Both the position numbers and the translations under genes were made by a program. Below, piece by piece: positions 1 to 8,992 of a stretch of 64,000 nt of DNA (positions are counted from its first letter, which is position 1; each line of letters starts with the position of its first letter). The notes under the pieces were generated by a model. That model was not told where the DNA came from and did no database searches. It was given only the letters and a program-made list of their open reading frames with translations. Source of the DNA: an uncultured Acetatifactor sp. (lineage in GTDB: Bacteria > Bacillota > Clostridia > Lachnospirales > Lachnospiraceae); assembly GCA_947624245.1 (NCBI GenBank), contig CANQJL010000008.1, positions 1 through 64,000 on the forward strand, given 5' to 3'.

Positions 1-77
1 GCAGACGATAAGTAAACCGTGCAGTCCAATCAGCAACGCCGTGAGTTGCGGCAGCAGACGATAAGTAAACCGTGCAG
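1..77. repeat. 24-bp direct repeat, two copies, upstream of tpiA
   Basis: A perfect 24-bp repeat occupies 1-24 and 54-77, giving a period of 53 bp. The 29-bp spacer contains a small hairpin (GCAAC at 33-37 pairing with GTTGC at 45-49). The window begins at the first base of the first copy, so more units may lie upstream. No gene is visible in 1-131. Repeat and spacer lengths would fit a CRISPR, but two copies next to a glycolysis gene are not enough to call one. Confidence 0.7.
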
Positions 78-131
78 GCGTTGTGCCGGTCGGAGGATCG
101 GAATTTGGATCGAAGTAAAAGGAGAATAGAA

Positions 132-884
132 ATGGCAAGAAAAAAGATCATAGCCGGAAACTGGAAGATGAATATGACTCCCAGCCAGGCAGTAAGCTTA
201 ATTGAGACCTTAAAGCCCCTTGTAAAGAATGAGGATGTGGATGTGGTCTTCTGTGTACCCGCAATCGACATCATTCCCGCCGTGGAAGCCGCAAAGGGGA
301 CCAACATTCAGATCGGCGCGGAGAACATGTACTTTGAGGAGAAGGGTGCCTACACAGGCGAGATCGCTCCCGACATGCTCACCGACGCAGGCGTGAAATA
401 CGTTATCATCGGCCATTCCGAGCGCAGAGAGTACTTTGCGGAGACGAACGAGACCGTGAACAAGAAGGTGCTGAAGGCATTTGAGCACGGCATTACGCCC
501 ATCATCTGCTGCGGCGAGACCCTGACGCAGAGAGAGCAGGGCGTTACCATCGACTTTATCCGCCAGCAGATCAAGGTCGCATTCCTGAATGTGACCGCAG
601 CGCAGGCGGCATCGGCGGTCATCGCCTATGAGCCCATCTGGGCCATCGGCACCGGCAAGGTGGCAACCACCGAGCAGGCACAGGAAGTCTGCAAGGCAAT
701 CCGCGACTGCATCGCGGAAATCTATGACGATGCTACGGCAGCGGCGATCCGTATCCAGTACGGCGGCAGCGTGTCCGCTTCCAGCGCCCCCGAGCTGTTC
801 GCACAGCCCGATATCGACGGCGGCCTGGTAGGCGGCGCATCTCTGAAGCCCGATTTCGGACAGATCGTAAATTACAACAAGTAA
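132..884 (+). CDS. tpiA: Triosephosphate isomerase
   Basis: Interconverts dihydroxyacetone phosphate and glyceraldehyde 3-phosphate in glycolysis and gluconeogenesis; a cytoplasmic TIM-barrel enzyme. The 250-residue protein has the usual family length. Visible landmarks are NWKMN (Asn11, Lys13), the electrophile His95 in GHSERRE, the catalytic base Glu167 in [11 protein letters not shown] with flexible loop 6 after it, and a GGSV phosphate-binding motif near the C-terminus. I chose ATG 132 because GGAG lies 7 bases upstream and the protein then starts [12 protein letters not shown] as in other TPIs; an in-frame ATG at 72 would add a tail unlike the family. In Clostridia this gene often follows gapA-pgk, which would lie outside the window. 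A terminator follows directly. Confidence 0.98.
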   Translation: MARKKIIAGNWKMNMTPSQAVSLIETLKPLVKNEDVDVVFCVPAIDIIPAVEAAKGTNIQIGAENMYFEEKGAYTGEIAPDMLTDAGVKYVIIGHSERREYFAETNETVNKKVLKAFEHGITPIICCGETLTQREQGVTIDFIRQQIKVAFLNVTAAQAASAVIAYEPIWAIGTGKVATTEQAQEVCKAIRDCIAEIYDDATAAAIRIQYGGSVSASSAPELFAQPDIDGGLVGGASLKPDFGQIVNYNK

Positions 885-909
885 AGGGCTCGGAATGTAG
901 AAATTCATG

Positions 910-949
910 ACAGCTCTTTCGGCAGCTCGCTGCCGAGAGGGCTGTTTTT
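910..949 (+). terminator. Intrinsic terminator after tpiA
   Basis: A long hairpin (arms around ACAGCTCTTTCGGCAG and CTGCCGAGAGGGCTGT, small loop CTCG) is followed by TTTTTC. It lies 26 bp after the tpiA stop and should end that transcript. Confidence 0.85.
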
Positions 950-951
950 CA

Positions 952-980
952 TTGCACAAAAGGCTCAAATGTGTTATGCT
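952..980 (+). promoter_or_regulatory. SigA-type promoter for the zinc-ribbon gene
   Basis: TTGCAC (952-957) and TATGCT (975-980) are separated by 17 bp, placing transcription start near 987, about 70 bp before the start codon at 1060. It lies just past the tpiA terminator. Confidence 0.5.
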
Positions 981-1059
981 GATATAAACATTTTTACTCA
1001 AAAAGAAAATATTTTGAGACTGCAGGATAAGCTGACCGAGAAAGGGGAATGGGGCGCAT

Positions 1060-2052
1060 ATGATCTTTAAATGTAAGAACTGCGGCGGGAACATGGTATA
1101 CAATCCCGAAAGACAAGTGATGTACTGTCCGTTCTGTGACAGCGAGGGGAGCCATCAGCGCACGGATGAAAGCCTGGGGGATATCACCGTATGTCCCAAC
1201 TGTGGCGGCGAGATCAAGCTGCAGGAATTTACCTCCGCCACCAAATGTCCCAGCTGTGACTGTTACCTGATATTGAATGAGCGGGTGGAAGGCGAGTATG
1301 CGCCAAAGTCCATCATTCCTTTCCGAATGGGAAAAGAGACCTGCAAACAGGCCATCAGGGAGAAGTTCAAGACCTATCGCTTTGCCCCCACCGACTTTTT
1401 GTCGGAAGTGCGGCTGAATGAAATGCAGGGCGTGTACGTGCCCTTCTGGCTGTATGACTATGACGCCCATTGGGATTATCAGGCGGAAGGAGTCAAGCTC
1501 AGGAGCTGGACCAGCGGCGATATCCAGTATACAGAGACGTCCTATTACGATGTGCAGCGGGATATGGATATCCGTTTTCAGAACATACCGGTGGACGCCT
1601 CCGTTCAGATGCCCGACGATGTGATGGATCTGATGGAGCCCTATGATTACGGTCAGATGGTGGATTTTGCTCCGGAATATATGTCCGGCTTCTACGCGGA
1701 AAAGTACAATATAGATTCCGCTTCTCTGGAGGAGCGCGCCAAGAAGAAGATGGAAGAAGACGCAGGCATACTTCTGAACAATAGCTGCAGCGGCTACAGC
1801 ACCCTGAAAACGATACGGCGGGATCTGTCCCTTCGGGACAGCAGCGCAGGGTACGGTCTTCTGCCGGTGTGGAAGTATCTGTATCGGTACGGCGGCAAGG
1901 ATTATCCCTTTTACGTAAACGGACAGACAGGCAAGATCGTGGGGGAAGCGCCTTTATCTACCAAAAAAGTGTGGGCCTATTCGGGAACCCTGTGGGCATG
2001 TCTGACTGCGATCATCGCATTGCTTCAGGTCATTGTCACACATCTGCCGTAA
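1060..2052 (+). CDS. Zinc-ribbon membrane-anchored protein of unknown function
   Basis: The 330-residue protein opens with two tandem zinc ribbons: CKNCGG...CPFC (residues about 5-26) and CPNCGG...CPSC (about 45-65). A long middle region rich in aromatic and acidic residues follows (around VYVPFWLYDYDAHWDY), then a conserved-looking WKYLYRYGGKDYPFYVNGQTG stretch broken across residues 270-295, and one C-terminal transmembrane helix (about 306-328). This is a tail-anchored arrangement with the ribbons probably in the cytoplasm. Zinc-ribbon proteins of this type are often mislabelled as PriA-related because of the ribbons, but I see no helicase motifs. The TPM-domain membrane gene 69 bp downstream is likely co-transcribed. 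Function unknown. Confidence 0.75.
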   Translation: MIFKCKNCGGNMVYNPERQVMYCPFCDSEGSHQRTDESLGDITVCPNCGGEIKLQEFTSATKCPSCDCYLILNERVEGEYAPKSIIPFRMGKETCKQAIREKFKTYRFAPTDFLSEVRLNEMQGVYVPFWLYDYDAHWDYQAEGVKLRSWTSGDIQYTETSYYDVQRDMDIRFQNIPVDASVQMPDDVMDLMEPYDYGQMVDFAPEYMSGFYAEKYNIDSASLEERAKKKMEEDAGILLNNSCSGYSTLKTIRRDLSLRDSSAGYGLLPVWKYLYRYGGKDYPFYVNGQTGKIVGEAPLSTKKVWAYSGTLWACLTAIIALLQVIVTHLP

Positions 2053-2121
2053 GGCTGACCTGCGGCGATACCGGAGGATAAGAGGAGGGCCGCGCCGATG
2101 CGGCGGTAAAAAGGAGAGAAA

Positions 2122-3024
2122 ATGGATTATAAAAAAGAGGCAGTAAAACAGTATCTGAAATACTTCCTTGTCTGGTTCATCATAATAGGCGCTCTGGCGG
2201 TGATAGCGATTGTCGTGACGGGAGTCCACGCTATGGTAAACAACAGGCCCAGAAGCAATCAAAGCGCGCCGGCGGAAAGGGTCTACGATTACGCGGAGCT
2301 GCTCGACGCGGATCAGGAGGAACAGCTCCGCAGTCAGATCGCGCGGACCGAGCGGGCCATACATATGGACATTGTGATAGTGACCCTGCGGCAGCCCATG
2401 GAGGGGGAGGCGGCAATGCAGGAGTTCGATGCGGTCTCTCCGTATCTGGAGGACGTCATGGAAGCCTATGCGGATAATTTCTGGGATGAAAACGGATACG
2501 GCTACAACAAGAATTTCGAGGGAGACGGTCTGATTCTGGTGGACAATGTCTACGAGGATCAGGGCTATTGGCAGATTTCCACCAGCGGTCAGGCGGAAGA
2601 TGAGTTGAGCGATTGGGACATCAACGATCTCTTGGATGCGCTTGAAAGCAGATATGAGGACGACAATCCTTATCCGGCCTATTCCCGATTCGTGAGCGCG
2701 GTAGAAAGAGAGCTTACGCCCGAAAAGCTTTCGCTTCCGTGGTGGCTGATCGTACTGGTCCCCATTGTCACGGCGCTTGTCTATGCCTTTGTAAATATGT
2801 CACAGAAGAAAGCAAAGGATACCACGTCGGCTTCCACCTATGTGTCGGGAGGACGGCCTGTGATGAGAGGACAGCGGGATGACTTTATCCGCAAGAACGT
2901 GACGCAGAGGCGCATATCCACAAGCAGCGGAAGCGGCGGACACAGCAGCGGGCACAGCGGAGGCGGCGGACATCACCACAGCAGCAGCGGCGCCAGCCAC
3001 GGAGGCGGCGGACGAAGACATTAA
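2122..3024 (+). CDS. TPM-domain (DUF477/YgcG-like) membrane protein
   Basis: 300 residues. A first transmembrane helix (about 12-36) precedes an extracytoplasmic TPM domain (about 50-200; note VYDYAELLDADQEEQLRSQI, the typical opening of this fold). A second helix follows (about 211-229), and the C-terminus is a low-complexity tail of Gly, Ser and His ending near GGGGRRH. TPM domains are known from photosystem repair proteins and many bacterial membrane proteins, often with such Gly-rich or His-rich tails; some have phosphatase activity, but the bacterial role is mostly unknown. The His-rich tail may bind metal (inference). It probably forms an operon with the zinc-ribbon gene before it and shares a bidirectional terminator with rpsT. 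Confidence 0.8.
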   Translation: MDYKKEAVKQYLKYFLVWFIIIGALAVIAIVVTGVHAMVNNRPRSNQSAPAERVYDYAELLDADQEEQLRSQIARTERAIHMDIVIVTLRQPMEGEAAMQEFDAVSPYLEDVMEAYADNFWDENGYGYNKNFEGDGLILVDNVYEDQGYWQISTSGQAEDELSDWDINDLLDALESRYEDDNPYPAYSRFVSAVERELTPEKLSLPWWLIVLVPIVTALVYAFVNMSQKKAKDTTSASTYVSGGRPVMRGQRDDFIRKNVTQRRISTSSGSGGHSSGHSGGGGHHHSSSGASHGGGGRRH

Positions 3025-3045
3025 AAACCGGATATCGGAACACAA

Positions 3046-3079
3046 AAAGAGCGCTCACATGACGGTATGAGCGCTCTTT
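3046..3079. terminator. Bidirectional terminator between the TPM gene and rpsT
   Basis: A perfect 12-bp stem (AAAGAGCGCTCA at 3046-3057, TGAGCGCTCTTT at 3068-3079) with a 10-base loop has A-runs on one side and T-runs on the other. It can therefore stop transcription from the TPM gene (+) and from rpsT (-), whose ends converge here. Confidence 0.85.
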
Positions 3080-3112
3080 CTATATGCCTTTGTTATGCTT
3101 CTATTGTGAAAA

Positions 3113-3376
3113 TTAAGACATCTGATTTACGGCCTTGCTGATACGGGAAACCTTGCGGGACGCATTGTTCTTGTGATAAACGCCCTTGCTGCATGCCATC
3201 TCGATCGTCTTGGTGGCAGCCTTCAGCTCCTGCGCCGCAGCGGCCTTATCGCCGGACTCGATAGCAGCGTATACCTTCTTGATCGCAGTCTTTACGCCGG
3301 TTCTGATCGCTTTATTTCTGTCAGCCCTTGTGCGGTTCACCAGAATTCTCTTTTTTGCGGATTTAATGTTAGCCAA
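3113..3376 (-). CDS. rpsT: 30S ribosomal protein S20
   Basis: An 87-residue, highly basic protein starting MANIKSAKKRILVNRTRADRNKAIRT (split here: MANIKSAKKR then ILVNRTRADR), the signature N-terminus of bacterial S20, which binds 16S rRNA early in small-subunit assembly. Length and the all-helical Lys/Ala-rich composition fit the family. It is the only minus-strand gene in the window. A GGAGGTG Shine-Dalgarno lies just upstream of the start, and a strong promoter sits about 110 bp upstream. In B. subtilis rpsT is likewise transcribed divergently from gpr, so this arrangement is conserved. Confidence 0.97.
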   Translation of the reverse strand: MANIKSAKKRILVNRTRADRNKAIRTGVKTAIKKVYAAIESGDKAAAAQELKAATKTIEMACSKGVYHKNNASRKVSRISKAVNQMS

Positions 3377-3483
3377 GTTCTACACCTCCATCTTGTATAT
3401 ACTTTTACAGCCTATGGTACTAGGTATCTTTATGCCTGCTTTACCTCAGTCAGACACGGAGAACTAAGGCAAACATACTATGT

Positions 3484-3512
3484 AGTTTAGTAAATAATTC
3501 AAAGTTTGTCAA
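3484..3512 (-). promoter_or_regulatory. SigA-type promoter for rpsT
   Basis: Read on the minus strand, TTGACA (3512-3507) is a perfect -35 box, followed after 17 bases by TAAACT (3489-3484). The transcript would have a leader of roughly 100 nt before the rpsT start at 3376, long enough for the autoregulation known in S20 genes, although I did not identify a specific structure. Confidence 0.7.
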
Positions 3513-3582
3513 TACATAATACAGGAATTTTTGAGAAAACTATGTTATACGATTTTTTCTTTATGAGGTTTGGAGAAACGAA

Positions 3583-4503
3583 ATGGGTAATTTTCAGGTA
3601 CGAACGGATCTGGCTCTGGAGGCCAGGGAGAGCATCAGCGAAGCGGACAGTGAGCTTCGCGGTGTTCGGGTGGAAGAGTATTATCGGGAGAAAGAGGACG
3701 TAAAAGTTACAAAAGTGATGATCGATACCAAGAATGCGGCCAAGGCCATGGGAAAGCCGGTGGGGATCTATGTCACCATGGAGGCGCCTGCCATGGTGGA
3801 GCCTGATGAGGATTATCATCGGGAGATCTCCCAGTGTATTGCGGAGGAACTGCTGAAGCTGATCCCGGGTGCGGATAAGGAGCAGTCGGTGTTGGTGGTG
3901 GGGCTTGGCAACCGAGAGGTGACTGCGGATTCGCTGGGACCTCAGGCCATAGACAATCTGTTCATCACAAGACACATTGTGCGGGAGTTCGGCAAGGCCG
4001 CCTATAACTGTGAAAAGGTAAATCAGGTCAGCTCGCTGGAGCCCGGTGTCATGGCCAGAACGGGCATGGAGACGGCGGAGATCGTAAAGGGCGTGGTGGA
4101 GGAGACGGCTCCTGACGTGCTCATTGTCATAGATGCGCTGGCCGCCCGCAGCATCAGGCGTCTGAACCGCACGATCCAGATCACCAACACGGGCATTCAG
4201 CCCGGGTCCGGCGTGGGCAACCACAGGAACGCGCTCACTCTGGAAAGTCTCGGAGTCCCCGTGATCGCCATCGGCATTCCCACCGTGGTAGACGCGGCCA
4301 CAATCGTCTCGGACGCGCTGGAAAAGCTTCTGGAGGAGGAAAAGGAATTGGACGTGGTAAAGTATGTGAGCCGACAGGAGACAGGCTTTGCCGAGCTGAA
4401 CAATATGTATATGACCGGAAAGGATATCGATGCGGTCATCAAGCGTGTCAGCTTCACCGTGTCGGAGGGCATTAATATCGCTATGGAAATGCGCATGGAC
4501 TGA
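3583..4503 (+). CDS. gpr: Spore germination endopeptidase GPR
   Basis: GPR is the aspartic-type protease that degrades small acid-soluble spore proteins during germination. It is made as a zymogen in the forespore and self-processes. The 306-residue protein carries TDLALEA near its N-terminus, matching the self-cleavage region of known GPRs, then the core motifs LVVGLGNREVTADSLGP (about 106-122), DVLIVIDALAAR (about 179-190) and NTGIQPGSGVGNHR (about 203-216). Only about 7 residues precede the TDLA motif, compared with about 13 in Bacillus, so the pro-peptide looks short. ATG 3583 has TTTGGAGA upstream. It begins the block gpr-spoIIP-lepA-hemW, a conserved neighbourhood in Firmicutes. Confidence 0.95.
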   Translation: MGNFQVRTDLALEARESISEADSELRGVRVEEYYREKEDVKVTKVMIDTKNAAKAMGKPVGIYVTMEAPAMVEPDEDYHREISQCIAEELLKLIPGADKEQSVLVVGLGNREVTADSLGPQAIDNLFITRHIVREFGKAAYNCEKVNQVSSLEPGVMARTGMETAEIVKGVVEETAPDVLIVIDALAARSIRRLNRTIQITNTGIQPGSGVGNHRNALTLESLGVPVIAIGIPTVVDAATIVSDALEKLLEEEKELDVVKYVSRQETGFAELNNMYMTGKDIDAVIKRVSFTVSEGINIAMEMRMD

Positions 4504-4560
4504 CTTTTCGGGGCATATAATAAATGGAGTCTGAAACCGCGGGAGGCGGGAAAGGAGTGC

Positions 4561-5850
4561 TTGGCCGTTAAGAGCAGAATTTTTTGGAAGCAGCTTTCGG
4601 GAAAGCTGGCGGCTGCGGCAGTCCTGATCGCAGCGTTCGGGCTGCTTGCCGGCGGTACGGACGCACGGGCGGAAGGCGGGGCTGCGGAGCAGAATGCCTT
4701 AAAAAGCGCCATGCAGCAGGAAGCGGCAGACGTGGTGCGCAAAGCATTATATGATCTCTACATGCCGAATCTGTCGCTGTCCGAGGAGAGCGGGCGTAAG
4801 ACAAATTGGATCCTGCGGGAGCAGGCAGACGCCGCCTGGCCGTTCTACGGGTATCTGACGGAGGGCTTGGGGGCGGAGGGAACGCATGTGGGAACGGTGC
4901 TGCGCAAGATACAGTTTGCAGAGGCGCAGGAGGGAAATACGGATCCGGAGGAGGATCTCTACATAGAGGATGAGACGGGCGGCGATCCGCAGTCCGGCGA
5001 TACCCTTGCGGATATGCTGCGGGAGGAGAACGAGGCGGCACAGCAGATGCGGCAAACGGCGCAGGAGTTCGTGCCTCATACCCGTCAGACGCAGGTGGAT
5101 ATGGATTCGCTGGCCGATTATGAGACACTGATCAAGACCTTCTACACCGTGGACACCAATACCATGATCGGCAGCGATCAATTGGATGTGAAGAAGCTGG
5201 CCGCAAAGGATATGACGATTCAAAAGCAGAGCGACGGCCCTCAGATACTGATCTATCACACACATTCCCAAGAGGGGTTCGCGGATTCCGTGCCCGGCGA
5301 CGATTCCACCAATATTCAGGCGGTGGGGGAAAATCTGGCGCAGATACTGCGGGATACATACGGCTATGAGGTGCTGCACTACACGGCGGAGTACGATGTG
5401 GAGAGCAGGGACAACGCCTACGCAAATGCGCTGCCGGATATCAGCAGAGTGCTGAAGGAGAACCCTTCCGTTCAGGTGGTGATCGATCTGCACCGTGACG
5501 CCGTGCCGGAGACGACCAGACTGGTCATGGATCTGGACGGCAGACCGACGGCGAGGTTCATGTTCTTCAACGGCCTGAGCCGCACCAAAAGGACGGGAAA
5601 CATCGCCTATCTGTACAATGCCAATCTGGACGACAATCTGGCGTTCTCCTTTCAGATGCAGAGGAAGGCGGCGGAGTATTATCCGGGACTTTCCCGCAAG
5701 ATCTATCTGAAGGGTTACCGCTACAACATGCATCTGGCGTCAAAATATCTGCTGATCGAATTGGGAGCCCAGACGAATACCCTGGAGGAGGCCATGAATG
5801 CCTGCGACCCGCTGGCGCATATCCTTGACATGGTGCTGTCGGGAGAATAA
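4561..5850 (+). CDS. spoIIP: Stage II sporulation protein P
   Basis: SpoIIP is a membrane-anchored amidase and endopeptidase that, with SpoIID and SpoIIM, thins septal peptidoglycan and drives engulfment of the forespore. The 429-residue protein has an N-terminal transmembrane helix (about 18-36), a variable acidic linker, and the C-terminal hydrolase domain opening at ILIYHTHSQEGF, with the conserved His233 and His235 likely binding zinc; VVIDLHRDAVPE follows at about 307-318. The start is TTG at 4561, supported by AAAGGAG eight bases upstream. It lies 57 bp after gpr, as in B. subtilis. Its stop codon sits inside the first unit of an 18-bp tandem repeat. Confidence 0.95.
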   Translation: MAVKSRIFWKQLSGKLAAAAVLIAAFGLLAGGTDARAEGGAAEQNALKSAMQQEAADVVRKALYDLYMPNLSLSEESGRKTNWILREQADAAWPFYGYLTEGLGAEGTHVGTVLRKIQFAEAQEGNTDPEEDLYIEDETGGDPQSGDTLADMLREENEAAQQMRQTAQEFVPHTRQTQVDMDSLADYETLIKTFYTVDTNTMIGSDQLDVKKLAAKDMTIQKQSDGPQILIYHTHSQEGFADSVPGDDSTNIQAVGENLAQILRDTYGYEVLHYTAEYDVESRDNAYANALPDISRVLKENPSVQVVIDLHRDAVPETTRLVMDLDGRPTARFMFFNGLSRTKRTGNIAYLYNANLDDNLAFSFQMQRKAAEYYPGLSRKIYLKGYRYNMHLASKYLLIELGAQTNTLEEAMNACDPLAHILDMVLSGE

Positions 5851-5907
5851 AGCCTGTCGGGGGAATAAAGCCTGTCGTGGAAATAGAGCCTGTCGGGGAA
5901 TCGGGGC
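5836..5907. repeat. Four 18-bp tandem repeats over the spoIIP stop codon
   Basis: Units at 5836-5853, 5854-5871, 5872-5889 and 5890-5907 follow the pattern CTGTCGGGGGAATAAAGC with a few changes in units 1, 3 and 4. The spoIIP stop TAA (5848-5850) is part of unit 1. Because 18 is a multiple of three, gain or loss of units would not shift the frame if the stop were lost. The array ends 6 bp before the lepA promoter. Confidence 0.85.
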
Positions 5908-5913
5908 CTTGTC

Positions 5914-5942
5914 TGGACAATCATAGGAAATTCTGCTACAAT
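5914..5942 (+). promoter_or_regulatory. SigA-type promoter for lepA-hemW
   Basis: TGGACA (5914-5919) and TACAAT (5937-5942) with a 17-bp spacer. Transcription would start near 5949, about 60 bp before the lepA start, making lepA expression independent of the sporulation genes upstream. Confidence 0.6.
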
Positions 5943-6010
5943 TACTCATGTTACAGGAAGACATCACATGTGCCGTGCGGGTATGTCACATGGGAAATGA
6001 GGAATTGTCA

Positions 6011-7828
6011 ATGGCAGATGTAGATCAGAGTAAGATCCGAAACTTTTGTATCGTTGCACATATAGATCACGGTAAATCCACGCTGGCAGACCGTATCATA
6101 GAGCAGACCGGCCTTTTGACCAGCCGGGAAATGCAGGCGCAGGTCCTGGACAATATGGAGCTGGAGCGGGAGCGCGGCATCACCATCAAGGCGCAGGCCG
6201 TGCGCACCGTGTATAAGGCGAAGAACGGGGAAGAATACATTTTTAATCTGATCGATACGCCGGGCCATGTAGATTTCAATTATGAGGTCAGCCGGTCGCT
6301 GGCGGCATGTGACGGGGCGATCCTGGTGGTGGACGCGGCGCAGGGAATAGAGGCCCAGACGCTGGCGAACGTGTATCTTGCGCTGGACCACGATCTTGAC
6401 GTGTTTCCCGTGATCAATAAGATCGATCTGCCAAGCGCCGATCCCCAGCGCGTCATAGAGGAGATCGAAGATGTGATCGGGATCGAAGCCCAGGACGCGC
6501 CTCTGATCTCCGCCAAGAACGGAATCGGCATCGAGGAGGTGCTGGAACAGATCGTGACGAAGATTCCGGCGCCGAAGGGCAATCCCCGGAATCCGCTGCA
6601 GGCTTTGATCTTTGACTGTATTTACGATTCCTACAAGGGCGTGATCATCTTCTGTCGGGTGATGGAGGGAACTGTAAGGAAGGGCACCGTGATCCGCATG
6701 ATGGCCACGGGAGCCAGAGAGGAAGTGGTGGAGGTCGGCTATTTCGGGGCAGGCCAGTTCATTCCCTGTGACGAGCTTTCCGCCGGTATGGTGGGCTATA
6801 TCACCGCCTCCATCAAGAATGTGAAGGACACCGCCGTGGGAGATACGGTGACCGATGCGGAGAACCCCTGCGCGGAGCCGCTTCCGGGCTATAAGAAGGT
6901 GCTGTCCATGGTATACTGCGGCATGTATCCCGCCGACGGGGCCAAATATCCGGATCTGCGCGACGCCCTGGAAAAGCTGCAGCTGAATGACGCTTCGCTG
7001 AATTACGAGCCGGAGACGTCGGTGGCGCTGGGCTTCGGCTTCCGCTGCGGATTTCTGGGGCTTCTGCATCTGGAGATCATTCAGGAACGGCTGGAGAGGG
7101 AGTACAATCTGGATCTGGTGACGACCGCGCCCGGGGTGGTGTACAAGGTCTACAAGACGGACGGAACGGTGGTGGAGCTCACCAACCCCTCCAATCTTCC
7201 GGACCCCTCCACCATCGAGCGCATGGAGGAGCCCATCGTCAGCGCGGAGATCATGGTGACCAGCGAGTACATCGGCTCCATTATGGAGCTCTGTCAGGAG
7301 CGGAGAGGACGCTATCTGGGCATGGAATACATTGAGGGAACCAGAGCGCTGCTTCGGTATGAGCTGCCGCTGAATGAGATCATCTACGATTTCTTTGATG
7401 CGCTGAAGTCGCGCTCCAGAGGATATGCTTCCTTTGACTACGACATAAAGGGGTATGAAGAGGCGAAGCTGGTGAAACTGGACATTCTGATCAACCGGGA
7501 GGAGGTAGACGCCCTTTCCTTTATCGTACACGCGGATTCCGCCTACGAGAGAGGCAGGAAGATGTGTGAAAAGCTCAAGGACGAGATACCGAGACACCTT
7601 TTTGAGATTCCCATACAGGCGGCCGTGGGGGGCAAGATCATCGCCCGCGAGACGGTGAAGGCCATGCGCAAGGATGTGCTGGCAAAGTGCTACGGCGGAG
7701 ATATCACCCGAAAGAAGAAGCTGTTGGAGAAGCAGAAGGAGGGAAAGAAGCGTATGCGGCAGATCGGAAGCGTGGAGATTCCTCAGAAAGCATTTATGAG
7801 CGTGTTAAAGCTGGATGACCGAAAATAG
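6011..7828 (+). CDS. lepA: Elongation factor 4 (LepA), ribosome back-translocase GTPase
   Basis: EF4 is a translational GTPase related to EF-G that acts on stalled or mis-translocated ribosomes and affects ribosome biogenesis. At ATG 6011 the protein is 605 residues and starts [24 protein letters not shown], with the P-loop AHIDHGKST at about 16-24 (shown in parts: [12 protein letters not shown], then AHIDHGKST). Further GTPase motifs are the switch II DTPGH and NKID. The C-terminal LepA-specific domain ends with [19 protein letters not shown] (about 580-598). An in-frame ATG at 5948 would add 21 residues unlike the family; ATG 6011 has TGAGGA upstream. It overlaps hemW by 14 bp. Confidence 0.97.
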   Translation: MADVDQSKIRNFCIVAHIDHGKSTLADRIIEQTGLLTSREMQAQVLDNMELERERGITIKAQAVRTVYKAKNGEEYIFNLIDTPGHVDFNYEVSRSLAACDGAILVVDAAQGIEAQTLANVYLALDHDLDVFPVINKIDLPSADPQRVIEEIEDVIGIEAQDAPLISAKNGIGIEEVLEQIVTKIPAPKGNPRNPLQALIFDCIYDSYKGVIIFCRVMEGTVRKGTVIRMMATGAREEVVEVGYFGAGQFIPCDELSAGMVGYITASIKNVKDTAVGDTVTDAENPCAEPLPGYKKVLSMVYCGMYPADGAKYPDLRDALEKLQLNDASLNYEPETSVALGFGFRCGFLGLLHLEIIQERLEREYNLDLVTTAPGVVYKVYKTDGTVVELTNPSNLPDPSTIERMEEPIVSAEIMVTSEYIGSIMELCQERRGRYLGMEYIEGTRALLRYELPLNEIIYDFFDALKSRSRGYASFDYDIKGYEEAKLVKLDILINREEVDALSFIVHADSAYERGRKMCEKLKDEIPRHLFEIPIQAAVGGKIIARETVKAMRKDVLAKCYGGDITRKKKLLEKQKEGKKRMRQIGSVEIPQKAFMSVLKLDDRK

Positions 7829-8987
7829 AGAACTGGAACTGTATCTTCATATCCCCTTTTGTGTCAGAAAATGTCTGTACTGTGACTTTCTGTCTGCACC
7901 GGCGTCCCCCGAGGTAAGGCGAAGGTATATGGACGCCCTGATTCGGGAGACGGCACAGAGGGCGGAGGACTGCCGCGGCCGGCGGGTCACTTCCGTGTTC
8001 CTGGGCGGGGGTACGCCCTCCGTGGTCGATACCGACGGACTGGAGAAGCTGCTGGAGACGATCGGGGAGAGGTATGCTCTCTCGCCGGATGCGGAACTGA
8101 CCGTCGAGGTAAATCCCGGGACCGTGGACGGCGCCAAGCTTGCGCGGCTGCGTAGGGCAGGGGTGAACCGGCTGAGCATCGGGCTGCAGTCCGCCGATGA
8201 CAGGACGCTTGCGGCTCTGGGACGGATACATACCTGGCAGCAGTTTCTCGATGCTTACTATGAAGCCAGACAGGCGGGTTTTACGAATATCAACGTGGAC
8301 GTGATGAGTGCGCTCCCCGGCCAGAGCCTTTCCGAGTATCTTGACACCCTGCACAGGGTGCTTGCCCTGAAGCCTGCGCCGGAGCATATTTCCGCCTACA
8401 GTCTGATCCTTGAGGAAGGGACGCCCCTCTGGCAGATGGCGCAGGAGGGGAAGCTAAAGCTTCCGAACGAGGATACGGACCGGCTGATGTACAGGGAGAC
8501 GAAGCGCCTTTTGCAGAGCGCGGGATATACGCGCTATGAGATCTCGAATTATGCGAAGGAAGGGTATGCGTGCAGGCACAACTGCGGCTACTGGACCCGT
8601 CGGGATTATCTGGGTCTGGGGATAGGGGCAGCCTCTCTTCTGGACAATGTCCGCTTCAGGAACGGAAGCGATCTGGAACGCTATCTGGAGAATCCGTCCG
8701 GATGCAGGGAGGAAGTTCAGGTACTGAGCCCCCAGGAGCAGATGGAGGAATTTATGTTCCTCGGGCTGCGCATGACAGAGGGGGTAAGCGAGGCGGAATT
8801 TGTGCGCCTGTTCGGACGCGGTTTGGAAGAAGTGTACGGAAAGGTGATTGAAAAGAATATAAGAGAGGGACTGCTGCAGCGCATTACAGGGCGGGACGGC
8901 AGGGAGGACGGGGAGGAAAGGCTGGCCCTTACCGAGCTGGGAATGGACCTGAGCAATCATGTGATGGCACAGTTTTTGCTGTCATGA
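7815..8987 (+). CDS. hemW: HemW, radical SAM heme chaperone
   Basis: A radical SAM protein of the HemN/HemW group. HemW family members bind heme and pass it to acceptor proteins and are often mislabelled coproporphyrinogen III oxidase. The 390-residue protein has the 4Fe-4S motif [14 protein letters not shown] (CxxxCxxC, Cys21, Cys25, Cys28), the SAM-binding GGGTPS (about 64-69), and the C-terminal HemN domain with [16 protein letters not shown]. The start overlaps the end of lepA by 14 bp, so translation is probably coupled; lepA-hemW order is common in Firmicutes. The length and the CRKCxYCDF type of motif favour HemW over true HemN. Confidence 0.93.
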   Translation: MTENRELELYLHIPFCVRKCLYCDFLSAPASPEVRRRYMDALIRETAQRAEDCRGRRVTSVFLGGGTPSVVDTDGLEKLLETIGERYALSPDAELTVEVNPGTVDGAKLARLRRAGVNRLSIGLQSADDRTLAALGRIHTWQQFLDAYYEARQAGFTNINVDVMSALPGQSLSEYLDTLHRVLALKPAPEHISAYSLILEEGTPLWQMAQEGKLKLPNEDTDRLMYRETKRLLQSAGYTRYEISNYAKEGYACRHNCGYWTRRDYLGLGIGAASLLDNVRFRNGSDLERYLENPSGCREEVQVLSPQEQMEEFMFLGLRMTEGVSEAEFVRLFGRGLEEVYGKVIEKNIREGLLQRITGRDGREDGEERLALTELGMDLSNHVMAQFLLS

Positions 8988-8992
8988 CAGGC

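Noticed and set aside
1..77. CRISPR array
   Set aside because: Only two repeats with one spacer are visible, no cas genes are nearby, and the spacer itself is palindromic.
3513..3545. Forespore sigma factor promoter for gpr
   Set aside because: CATAATA at 3515-3521 resembles a SigG -10 box, but I found no fitting -35 element at 15 bp.
6008..7597. Long minus-strand open frame (529 codons) opposite lepA
   Set aside because: It mirrors the codon structure of lepA on the other strand, encodes no recognisable domain, and has no ribosome site.
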